Assembly: GCA_964446775.1 (NCBI GenBank)
Contig: CAYURA010000028.1
Span: forward strand, 1 to 11,310
Length of the DNA: 11,310 nucleotides
Source of the DNA: GCA-002841655 sp964446775
GTDB lineage: Bacteria > Patescibacteriota > Patescibacteriia > Patescibacteriales > UBA12465
Direction of reading: 5' to 3'
The notes beneath the pieces are model-generated. The model was not told the origin of the DNA and searched no databases. It saw nothing but the letters and a program-made list of their open reading frames with translations. Below, in pieces: positions 1-5,362 of the stretch (the first letter of the stretch is position 1; the number at the start of each line of letters is the position of its first letter). Position numbers and translations under genes: made by a program.

Positions 1-284
1 AGAACATTTAATAAATGGGCTATATTAAAAGATAAGTCCACTAATTTGTAGACTTAAGTTTAATTTATAATATTAATATTACATCTCCAAAAAAATAATG
101 CCTATAATATAATTTTAAAAGCACTGATATTTTTTAAGTAGCTATAAATTTTAAATTATTTTTTTATCCGGGATCATTGCTATGAAAACAATATTAGAAA
201 AGTGTTCAAATTATAATTTTCAGATTAAAGTTTAACTTTTTTTAACGATGAAATAAAATTAACCTGACTTTTTATGATTTTTAA

Positions 285-302
285 ATGTTCTACGCAGAAC
301 AT
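285..302. repeat. Short perfect hairpin (7-bp stem)
   Basis: ATGTTCT and AGAACAT pair perfectly around the 4-nt centre ACGC, and a one-base bulge allows three more A/T pairs. On the minus strand it lies downstream of tRNA-Ala and is followed only by a mixed T/A tract. It could be a weak terminator for the tRNAs or a protein-binding dyad. The sequence cannot tell which. Confidence 0.5.
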
Positions 303-311
303 ATTTATTGT

Positions 312-353
312 TTTAACATTAGCTAATTAAGCATTATTTATGCTAATGTTAAA
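312..353. repeat. 12-bp inverted repeat with 18-nt loop downstream of the tRNA pair
   Basis: Bases 312-323 (TTTAACATTAGC) are perfectly complementary to 342-353. The loop contains a smaller competing hairpin, GCAT with ATGC, at 331-343. It begins 17 nt beyond the 3' end of tRNA-Ala on the minus strand, which suggests a role in ending or trimming that transcript. Neither side has a proper T-run, so it is not a textbook Rho-independent terminator. Confidence 0.5.
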
Positions 354-369
354 TAAAATAATAATAATG

Positions 370-443
370 TGGACCATAAGGGACTTGAACCCTTGACCTC
401 TTCCATGCCATGGAAGCGCTCTAGCCAACTGAGCTAATGGCCC
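370..443 (-). tRNA. tRNA-Ala (anticodon GGC)
   Basis: Read on the minus strand, it folds as a full cloverleaf. The acceptor GGGCCAT pairs with ATGGTCC (one G-U), the D stem is GCTC/GAGC, and the anticodon stem CTTCC/GGAAG encloses the loop ATGGCAT, giving anticodon GGC with U33 before it. The T arm is AAGGG/CCCTT with loop TTCAAGT. The discriminator base is A and the 3' CCA is not encoded, so it must be added by a CCA-adding enzyme. It lies 28 nt downstream of tRNA-Arg(CCT) and probably shares its promoter. Confidence 0.97.
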
Positions 444-471
444 TAATATCATTTTTGCTTAAAGATCAAAG

Positions 472-543
472 TGCCCTCATCAGGAATCGAACCTGAATCT
501 AGAACTTAGGAGGTTCTTGTTTTATCCATTAAACTACGAGGGC
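472..543 (-). tRNA. tRNA-Arg (anticodon CCT)
   Basis: On the minus strand, the acceptor GCCCTCG pairs with TGAGGGC (one G-U at the base), the D stem is GTTT/AAAC, the anticodon stem AGAAC/GTTCT carries the loop CTCCTAA (anticodon CCT, reading AGG), and the T stem is TCAGG/CCTGA. The variable loop is 4 nt and the discriminator is A. No CCA is encoded. It is the first gene of a two-tRNA unit whose promoter lies just upstream. Confidence 0.96.
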
Positions 544-555
544 AACAATAAAAAT

Positions 556-584
556 ATCATAACTCAATTTCTATTATATATCAA
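556..584 (-). promoter_or_regulatory. Promoter of the tRNA-Arg/tRNA-Ala unit
   Basis: On the minus strand, TTGATA (584-579) is separated by exactly 17 bp from TATGAT (561-556). Each differs from the sigma-70 consensus at one position. The start of transcription would fall near 549, about 6 nt before the mature tRNA-Arg, a usual distance for a tRNA promoter. Confidence 0.75.
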
Positions 585-746
585 TATTAAAAATTTGTAA
601 GATTCAAATTATAAAAATTATCAGTTAATTTATGAAAACAAGTTATTAAATACTTAGATTAGATATCAGGTAAGTTAGGTTATTTTTTGCAATAGAATTA
701 AAAATTATTAATCTACCATTCCATATTATTTTAAAGCCCTAATATT

Positions 747-775
747 TTGACAATTCTATAATAATCTACTAATAT
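747..775 (+). promoter_or_regulatory. Promoter of the bactofilin operon
   Basis: A perfect TTGACA (747-752) is followed after 17 bp by TAATAT (770-775). An overlapping TATGAT at 773-778 would give a 20-bp spacer and fits less well. Transcription would start near 782, giving a leader of about 60 nt that contains the palindromes listed next. Confidence 0.7.
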
Positions 776-784
776 GATAGTATA

Positions 785-832
785 ATTAATTCGAATTAAT
801 AATTATAAATTCGTTTTAGAAAAAACGAATTT
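785..832 (+). promoter_or_regulatory. Stacked palindromes in the bactofilin leader
   Basis: A 16-bp perfect palindrome (ATTAATTCGAATTAAT, 785-800) is followed by an 11-bp hairpin in which 807-817 pairs with 822-832 around the loop AGAA. The hairpin ends nine bases before the ATG. The half-site AATTCG/CGAATT occurs four times. CGAATT at 792-797 can also pair with AATTCG at 808-813, which would exclude the downstream hairpin. This could be an RNA switch controlling translation, or operator sites for a DNA-binding protein. Function is inferred only. Confidence 0.5.
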
Positions 833-841
833 TTGAAGTTT

Positions 842-1237
842 ATGTTTAATAAAGAAAATAAAATTGAAAAATTTAAAGATGCAGAAACAATTATCGGGCC
901 GTCCATCAGAGTTAAAGGAAATTTCAGTGGCAAGGGTGATATTATTGTTGAAGGCTATTTAGAAGGATCACTTAAAACGGACGCTAATATTTTCATTGGC
1001 GAAAAAGCTAAAGTAAACGCCAATGTAGAGGCTTCTGAAGCTTTTATTAGTGGTAATATTAGCGGTAATATTAAAATCAAAAAATATTTAGCCATTGGAA
1101 AAACTGCTCAAATAACTGGCGATGTTCAATGTGGAGAAATATCAATTGAAAGAGGGGCTTTAATAAGTGGTCAAATTATTGTAGCGTTCGAACAAAGAAA
1201 AAAAGACATCCCAGAAAAAATTAGTGAAAAAGTTTAA
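842..1237 (+). CDS. Bactofilin-family (DUF583) cytoskeletal protein
   Basis: This 131-residue protein matches the bactofilin pattern. A short polar N-terminus is followed by a single domain (about residues 15-115) of repeating Ile/Val/Gly-rich short strands such as GNFSGKGDIIVEGYLEG and ISGNISGNIKIKK. This is typical of the right-handed beta-helix that polymerises into membrane-associated filaments. The charged C-terminus (FEQRKKDIPEKISEKV) is probably disordered. In other bacteria bactofilins scaffold cell-wall enzymes and shape the cell. I chose ATG at 842. A TTG at 833 would add three residues but lies against the leader hairpin. No Shine-Dalgarno motif is visible. The next gene follows 10 nt after the stop and is probably cotranscribed. 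Confidence 0.9.
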   Translation: MFNKENKIEKFKDAETIIGPSIRVKGNFSGKGDIIVEGYLEGSLKTDANIFIGEKAKVNANVEASEAFISGNISGNIKIKKYLAIGKTAQITGDVQCGEISIERGALISGQIIVAFEQRKKDIPEKISEKV

Positions 1238-1247
1238 TATTTTCTGT

Positions 1248-1988
1248 ATGAATGTCTATATTTATGATGATTTTTTGAATAAATCTCGTTATCGACGAAC
1301 CCTAGGTAAGATTGAAATTCGTTTAACTGACCTTGGTTTAAATGGTAAAATCATCAGATTGGGGTCAATAAAAAACGTTAAGGATCTTATCCAGGCTGAA
1401 TTAAAAAACGGAGTAAAGAATTTTACTGCTGTTGGTAATAATAACACGGTAATCAAGGTTGTATCTGCCTTAGTTAGTAATAAAGCGTATGATTTTTTTC
1501 AAAAAGAAATTTTATTTTCAATAATTCCAATTGGTGAAAATAATTCAATCGCCAATTCTTTGGGTATAAAAAAGGGCCAAGAATCGTGCAATATAATTTT
1601 AGCCAGAAGAATTAAGACAGTTGATTTAGCGTGGGCAGGAACAACAGTTTTTTTAGGCAAGGCGGAATTAAAAACTAATTATGCTGAGATAGAAATAGAT
1701 GAAAAGTATAAAATAGAAATAGAAAAAAATATAAATGCACAAATATTGAATATTTCCGATATTAAAAATTTAATTAATATAGACCGAATAAACCCCAACG
1801 ATAAAAAATTAAATATCAGTATCAATAAAGGAAAAGACACGACCTACATAGCAAGTAATAATATCCAAATACATGGATCTGGTGAATTATTACTAGACAC
1901 TTCGCTGGTTGAATCACTACCTGTTAAACTTGGAATTCTTAAACAAAAATTAAATATAGTAGTTGGTAAAACACGAAATTTCCATTAA
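1248..1988 (+). CDS. Diacylglycerol/lipid-kinase-like protein with degenerate active-site motif
   Basis: This 246-residue protein resembles the catalytic domain of diacylglycerol or YegS-type lipid kinases. The segment FTAVGNNNTVIKVVSAL (59-75) aligns with the nucleotide-binding loop normally written GGDGT, and SIIPIGENNSIANSLGI (91-107) with the family's PLGTGNDFARSLGI. The metal/nucleotide-coordinating Asp of GGDGT is replaced by Asn and the first Gly-Gly pair is lost, so activity is doubtful. A beta-rich C-terminal half (about 110-246) would fit the second domain of these kinases. Length is a little below the usual 290-310. I prefer ATG at 1248. A GTG at 1224 would overlap the bactofilin stop and add MKKFNIFC. 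The N-terminus MNVYIYDDFL looks like a natural start. It sits in an operon with the bactofilin. The family assignment is moderately secure; function is not known. Confidence 0.6.
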   Translation: MNVYIYDDFLNKSRYRRTLGKIEIRLTDLGLNGKIIRLGSIKNVKDLIQAELKNGVKNFTAVGNNNTVIKVVSALVSNKAYDFFQKEILFSIIPIGENNSIANSLGIKKGQESCNIILARRIKTVDLAWAGTTVFLGKAELKTNYAEIEIDEKYKIEIEKNINAQILNISDIKNLINIDRINPNDKKLNISINKGKDTTYIASNNIQIHGSGELLLDTSLVESLPVKLGILKQKLNIVVGKTRNFH

Positions 1989-2019
1989 AAAACACTATTT
2001 ATAAAATAGTGTTTTCTAT
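1987..2019. terminator. Bidirectional Rho-independent terminator
   Basis: A perfect 12-bp stem (1989-2000 with 2004-2015) encloses a 3-nt loop. The plus strand ends in TTTTCTATTT and the minus strand in six T residues. It lies between the convergent ends of the lipid-kinase-like gene and yidC and can serve both. Confidence 0.85.
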
Positions 2020-2030
2020 TTAGTCAAAAT

Positions 2031-2795
2031 CTATTTAATAACATCACCTTCAATGGGTAAATTCGTATCTAGTGTAATTTTTTTATGCATTATAGATTGC
2101 TGTAGAATGGTTAAAAGAGTTAAAACAAACCAATAAAGAGTAAGCCCACCAGGCAAGGTAACGCCAATGAAAATAGTTATGCCTGGCATAAAATACAACA
2201 TTTGTTTATTCATAATAGCAGCCATATTTTCCTCTTTATTGCCCTTGATAACCTTGTCATCTAATTTATTTACCTTCTTTTTCTTGGCCATCATCATTTT
2301 AGCCTGCCAAAACTGGGCTATTCCCGCTAAAACAGCTAAATATATAACTGGTTTAGATAGATCCATGAAACCAAGAAAAATATTATTAATACCCTCTGGT
2401 TGAGCAACAAATGAATATAAAAGCTCTAAGTGACTAGCGACGCCATCCCTAAAAACACGGAAAACGGCGATAAAAAAAGGGAGTTGGATTAATAGAGGCA
2501 AGCAAGAAGAAAAGGGATTTACTTTATGTTCTTTATATAAACTCATTAATTCCCGACCCATTGCCTCTTTGTTATCCTTATTTTTTTTCTTTAGTTCGTC
2601 AATTTTTGGCTGTATTTCTTGAATTGAAGATTGTGACTTAATAGATTTTTTTGATAATGGCCAAAGAACTAATTTAATAATAACTGTTATGATAATTATC
2701 GAAAAACCCAAATCCTGGAAAGCGATGTTATTGTAAATGAAAATAAGTAAATTTAAAATTGGTTGATAAAAAATTACTTGAAATAAGTGAGTCAT
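2031..2795 (-). CDS. Membrane protein insertase YidC (Oxa1 family)
   Basis: YidC inserts and folds inner-membrane proteins, alone or with SecYEG. This 254-residue form has only the conserved Oxa1-type core. A first membrane segment (about 29-47) carries the hydrophilic-groove positive charge as Lys41 where most relatives have Arg. A charged cytoplasmic hairpin follows (50-92). NPFSSCLPLLIQLPFFIAVF (93-112) is the family signature, with further membrane segments near 148-165 and 199-233. There is no lipoprotein Cys and no periplasmic domain as in Gram-negative YidC, as expected in Gram-positives and CPR bacteria. The start follows the yidD stop by six bases. It is the last gene of the rpmH operon and ends at the bidirectional terminator. 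The jag gene often found next is absent. Confidence 0.95.
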   Translation of the reverse strand: MTHLFQVIFYQPILNLLIFIYNNIAFQDLGFSIIIITVIIKLVLWPLSKKSIKSQSSIQEIQPKIDELKKKNKDNKEAMGRELMSLYKEHKVNPFSSCLPLLIQLPFFIAVFRVFRDGVASHLELLYSFVAQPEGINNIFLGFMDLSKPVIYLAVLAGIAQFWQAKMMMAKKKKVNKLDDKVIKGNKEENMAAIMNKQMLYFMPGITIFIGVTLPGGLTLYWFVLTLLTILQQSIMHKKITLDTNLPIEGDVIK

Positions 2796-2801
2796 ATATT
2801 A

Positions 2802-3059
2802 TTATTTAAGTGGATCGTTTCCACCTTTATTAAATGGGTTACATCGCAATATGCGCCAAATTGACTTAAAAAAACCTTTAATCGGTCCATATTTTTTTAT
2901 AGCTTGAATACTATATTCTGAACAAGTTGGGTTAAACCGGCAAAACCCGTTAGGGTATAAATATTTAAGTAGACCATGATCAAACGAAAATGTTTTTTGA
3001 TAGAGTTTAATAAACCTAATCATTATCGAGGCGATCATATTAGATAATAATTTTATCAT
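2802..3059 (-). CDS. Membrane protein insertion efficiency factor YidD
   Basis: This is a small (85-residue) membrane-associated protein that assists YidC-dependent insertion. The family hallmarks are all present: an amphipathic N-terminal helix with LYQKTFS (residues 19-25), the CRFNPTCSEYS motif (40-50), KYGPIKGFFKSIWRILRCNPF (56-76) and the terminal GGNDP (79-83). Length is typical. The ATG lies three bases after the rnpA stop codon and in the same frame, so translation is probably coupled. It is in the usual slot between rnpA and yidC. Confidence 0.96.
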   Translation of the reverse strand: MIKLLSNMIASIMIRFIKLYQKTFSFDHGLLKYLYPNGFCRFNPTCSEYSIQAIKKYGPIKGFFKSIWRILRCNPFNKGGNDPLK

Positions 3060-3062
3060 ATA

Positions 3063-3404
3063 TCACCGAACTAAAGAAATTTTACTAAACAATTTTTTTA
3101 TCTCCATCTCTAATTCATTTTGATTAGCATTTTTAATTGATGGCAAGGCCACTATAATACAATCAACAAAAAACAATAAGTGACTTTCATTGTTTTTAAT
3201 TAATCTAAATAAATTTCTTTTTAAAAAATGCCTTTTTACAGAACTTTTTTCAACTTTAACACCTAAGATAATAGCAAAACGATTAATTTCTCTAGCATTT
3301 TTTTGACATCTAACGCCCAAAAACCGACCATATAAACTACGTCCGGTTTTAAAGATTTCATTAAACTCATTATCTAAATGTATCTTCTGTTTTTTTGGTA
3401 ACAT
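3063..3404 (-). CDS. Ribonuclease P protein component
   Basis: The basic protein subunit of RNase P helps the catalytic RNA cleave 5' leaders from precursor tRNAs. At 113 residues it has the usual length. The fold pattern is recognisable: LPKKQKIHLDNEFNEIFKTG at the start, then a central strand region (FLGVRC, FAIILGVKV), then the RNA-contacting helix at 53-70. That helix normally reads RNxxKRxxR. Here it is RHFLKRNLF (58-66), so only part of the signature remains. It starts 12 nt after the rpmH stop and ends with TGA, the only TGA stop among the genes here. Confidence 0.9.
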   Translation of the reverse strand: MLPKKQKIHLDNEFNEIFKTGRSLYGRFLGVRCQKNAREINRFAIILGVKVEKSSVKRHFLKRNLFRLIKNNESHLLFFVDCIIVALPSIKNANQNELEMEIKKLFSKISLVR

Positions 3405-3416
3405 TTTGAAACCAAT

Positions 3417-3554
3417 TTATTTAGATAAAACCTCTCTTCCTTTATCACGACGATTTTTTAGCACATTCCTCCCGTCCTGTGTGCTCATCCTTTTTAAAAA
3501 CCCGTGTTTTTTTTTAGCTCTTTTCTTATTTGGTTGATAGGTCCTTTTCGGCAT
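3417..3554 (-). CDS. 50S ribosomal protein bL34
   Basis: This is a 45-residue, strongly basic protein matching bL34 along its length: MPKRTYQPNKKRAKKKHGFL at the N-terminus, then KRMSTQDGRNVLKNRRDKGR, with a short VLSK tail. It binds 23S rRNA in the large ribosomal subunit. It is the first gene of the minus-strand rpmH-rnpA-yidD-yidC operon, directly beside dnaA, as in very many bacteria. The start MPKRTYQP is invariant in the family and fixes the ATG at 3554. Confidence 0.97.
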   Translation of the reverse strand: MPKRTYQPNKKRAKKKHGFLKRMSTQDGRNVLKNRRDKGREVLSK

Positions 3555-3583
3555 ATTTACTAATTAATTAAACGAATATAAAT

Positions 3584-3612
3584 AACATAACACTCTTTTT
3601 ATAAAAGGTCAA
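3584..3612 (-). promoter_or_regulatory. Promoter of the rpmH operon
   Basis: On the minus strand, TTGACC (3612-3607) and TATGTT (3589-3584) are 17 bp apart, matching sigma-70 elements at five and four of six positions. Transcription would start near 3577, leaving a leader of about 22 nt before rpmH. Confidence 0.55.
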
Positions 3613-3642
3613 TCTAAAAAATAACTAGCAAGATGATTTTTT

Positions 3643-3659
3643 TTATACACTTATTATTA
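3643..3659 (+). promoter_or_regulatory. DnaA-box-like site followed by TTA triplets, upstream of dnaA
   Basis: TTATACACT (3643-3651) matches the DnaA box TTATNCACA at eight of nine positions. The tract TTATTATTA (3651-3659) overlaps its last base. The site is 51 bp before the dnaA start, where DnaA commonly represses its own gene. The arrangement mirrors the perfect box and triplet tract after dnaA. Confidence 0.5.
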
Positions 3660-3709
3660 ACAACTTTTAAACAAAATCCTATTTATTCTGGCTTGTTAAT
3701 TAGTTTAAG

Positions 3710-5104
3710 ATGGCCTATAATAACGATATGAATAATGAAGAAATTTGGCGAGCTGTTCTAGGTGAACTAGAAGTTAGTCTCACTAGAGCTAATTTTATAA
3801 CTTGGTTTAAAGATACTTTTGTATCTTCTTTTGAGAATCAACGAATAATTATTTGTGTACCTAATGGTTTTGTAAAAAAATGGCTTGAAGAAAAATACCA
3901 TAAAGTAATTCTTCATTCTTTAGAAAAAATTAGTAAACAAAAAATTAGCGAAATTATATATAAAATAGAATTACAGAAAAACAATGCTCTAGTTGGTTCA
4001 ACCATAATTAAACCAAAACAAGATGAGGTTACTATAAACTCAAAAGGCTTTGAAAAAGTTGAACCGATTGCTAAATATGGACTTAATCCTAGATATTTAT
4101 TCGAAAATTTTGTCGTTGGAAAGAGTAATGAATTAGCTCATGCAGCTTGTCGAGCTGTGGTTAATGATCTAGGTAAAGCCTATAACCCGCTTTTTATTTA
4201 TGGTGGTGTTGGTTTAGGAAAAACTCACCTACTCCAAGCTATTGGAAATGAAGCGGCAAAATTTACTAATAAGATTTTGTACACCACTAGTGAAAAGTTT
4301 ACTAATAATTATATACAGGCAGTCCAAACTGGTAAAGCAAAGGATTTTAAAAATGCTTATCGTAACGTTGACGTACTTTTAATTGACGACGTTCAGTTTA
4401 TGGGCGGTAAAGACGGAACACAAGAAGAGTTTTTTCATACTTTTAATGAACTCCAACAAGGAGATAAGCAAATAGTAATGACATCTGATCGACCACCTAA
4501 ATCTATACCAGCAATTGAAAAAAGGTTAATCTCTCGCTTTGAATCAGGAATGGTGGCAGATGTTGGCAAGCCAGACATGGAAACAAAAATAGCCATTCTG
4601 GAAAGAAGATCAACAGAAAAAAATTTTTCTCTGGACAAAGATGTTTTAATATATATAGCTAATAATGTTCAAAATAATATTAGAGAATTAGAAGGAGCTT
4701 TAAATAAAATAATTGTTATTCATCAATTAAATAATTCTGTTCCCACTCTTAAAAGTGTAAAAAATGCTTTAAGTGATTATGTTTCTGATATTAAAGCTAA
4801 ATCAATGAATGCTAAAGATGTAATTGAAGCGGTTGCTCAATTTTATGAAATAACAATTAAAGAAATTATTGGCTCAAGTCGTAAAAAAGAACTAGTTAAA
4901 CCACGTCAAATCGCAATTTATCTAATTAGAGAAGAACTTGGCTCTTCGTACCCTAATATTGGTGCTGAGGTTGGTGGGCGCGATCACACTACAGCCATGC
5001 ATGCTTATAATAAAATATTAACCGAAATAAAAGAAAATGATAATGAAAAAATGAAACAAGAAATAATCTCAATTAAGCAAACGTTAAATAATCATCCCTA
5101 TTAA
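3710..5104 (+). CDS. Chromosomal replication initiator protein DnaA
   Basis: DnaA binds DnaA boxes at oriC, forms an ATP-dependent filament and melts the origin. The 464-residue protein has all usual parts. Domain I is at about 1-88 (EEIWRAVLGELE). A short linker follows (90-118). The AAA+ domain has Walker A GGVGLGKTH (165-173), Walker B VLLIDDVQF (222-230), the sensor-1 segment VMTSDRPP (256-263) and sensor-2 NNIRELEGALN (322-332). Domain IV carries the DNA-binding signature VGGRDHTTAMHAY (421-433). The linker is short for the family, as in other reduced genomes. ATG at 3710 is the first start in frame with domain I. A second Met at residue 7 is possible. There is no clear Shine-Dalgarno motif. 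Confidence 0.98.
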   Translation: MAYNNDMNNEEIWRAVLGELEVSLTRANFITWFKDTFVSSFENQRIIICVPNGFVKKWLEEKYHKVILHSLEKISKQKISEIIYKIELQKNNALVGSTIIKPKQDEVTINSKGFEKVEPIAKYGLNPRYLFENFVVGKSNELAHAACRAVVNDLGKAYNPLFIYGGVGLGKTHLLQAIGNEAAKFTNKILYTTSEKFTNNYIQAVQTGKAKDFKNAYRNVDVLLIDDVQFMGGKDGTQEEFFHTFNELQQGDKQIVMTSDRPPKSIPAIEKRLISRFESGMVADVGKPDMETKIAILERRSTEKNFSLDKDVLIYIANNVQNNIRELEGALNKIIVIHQLNNSVPTLKSVKNALSDYVSDIKAKSMNAKDVIEAVAQFYEITIKEIIGSSRKKELVKPRQIAIYLIREELGSSYPNIGAEVGGRDHTTAMHAYNKILTEIKENDNEKMKQEIISIKQTLNNHPY

Positions 5105-5228
5105 CTGTTAATAGACTCTTAATAAATCAAGTTTTCCTGTTAATTAATCTACTTATAAAGACTTAATTAACTGTTGATATCAAGCTAATTAAGATTAATA
5201 AAAAAATTGTACCCAAAGAATTAGACTT

Positions 5229-5237
5229 CTATTCACA
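5229..5237 (+). promoter_or_regulatory. DnaA box (8 of 9)
   Basis: CTATTCACA differs from TTATNCACA only at the first base. It has the same orientation as the perfect box 76 bp to the right. Confidence 0.5.
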
Positions 5238-5251
5238 CTTAATTAATATGC

Positions 5252-5260
5252 TTAGTCACA
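5252..5260 (+). promoter_or_regulatory. DnaA box (8 of 9)
   Basis: TTAGTCACA differs from TTATNCACA only at the fourth base. It lies 15 bp after the previous site and has the same orientation. Confidence 0.4.
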
Positions 5261-5304
5261 TCAATAATTTACTAATAATAAATAAAATAAGTCATTATTA
5301 TAAC

Positions 5305-5313
5305 TTATACACA
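5305..5313 (+). promoter_or_regulatory. Perfect DnaA box
   Basis: TTATACACA is an exact match to TTATNCACA. It is followed by AGCC and then five TTA/TTG triplets and the A+T-only stretch. This resembles the box, short GC element and DnaA-trio order described for bacterial origin unwinding. Confidence 0.7.
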
Positions 5314-5362
5314 AGCCTTATTGTTATTATTAATTAATATATATAAATATATAATAAATAAT

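Larger units (their letters stand above)
1..369. other. AT-rich intergenic region without a gene
   Basis: I see no credible coding sequence on either strand. The longest ATG-initiated stretch I noticed is 17 codons (from 182) and has no coding signature. The segment holds two hairpins near its right end (described separately), just downstream of the minus-strand tRNA pair. The rest is low-complexity A/T sequence. Confidence 0.6.
5105..5362. other. Candidate replication origin (oriC) between dnaA and dnaN
   Basis: This is a 258-bp non-coding stretch. It contains one perfect DnaA box (5305-5313), two 8-of-9 matches in the same orientation (5229-5237, 5252-5260) and four copies of TTAATTAA (5140, 5163, 5239, 5330). 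After the perfect box comes a TTA-TTG-TTA-TTA-TTA run (5318-5332), then sequence almost without G or C up to the dnaN ATG, a natural unwinding element. Gene direction also switches around dnaA. It resembles the dnaA-dnaN origins of many bacteria. Function is inferred. Confidence 0.7.

Noticed and set aside
182..235. 17-codon ATG frame in the left intergenic region
   Set aside because: No start signal, no recognisable composition and no partner gene.
833..841. TTG start for the bactofilin
   Set aside because: It adjoins the leader hairpin directly and adds only three residues. The ATG at 842 is more usual.
2167..2403. Open frame on the plus strand opposite yidC
   Set aside because: It lies wholly inside the well-supported yidC gene, and its hydrophobic product is what the complement of a membrane protein gene gives.
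3063..3065. TGA read as glycine (code 25)
   Set aside because: All long genes are complete in the standard code with no internal TGA, and rnpA and yidD each have normal ends with this TGA as stop.
4435..4638. Open frame on the minus strand opposite dnaA
   Set aside because: It overlaps the conserved AAA+ domain of dnaA and resembles no protein I know.
5321..5362. Upstream TTG start for dnaN adding 14 residues
   Set aside because: The extra residues come from the A/T-only stretch of the presumed origin, and the family N-terminus begins at the ATG at 5363.
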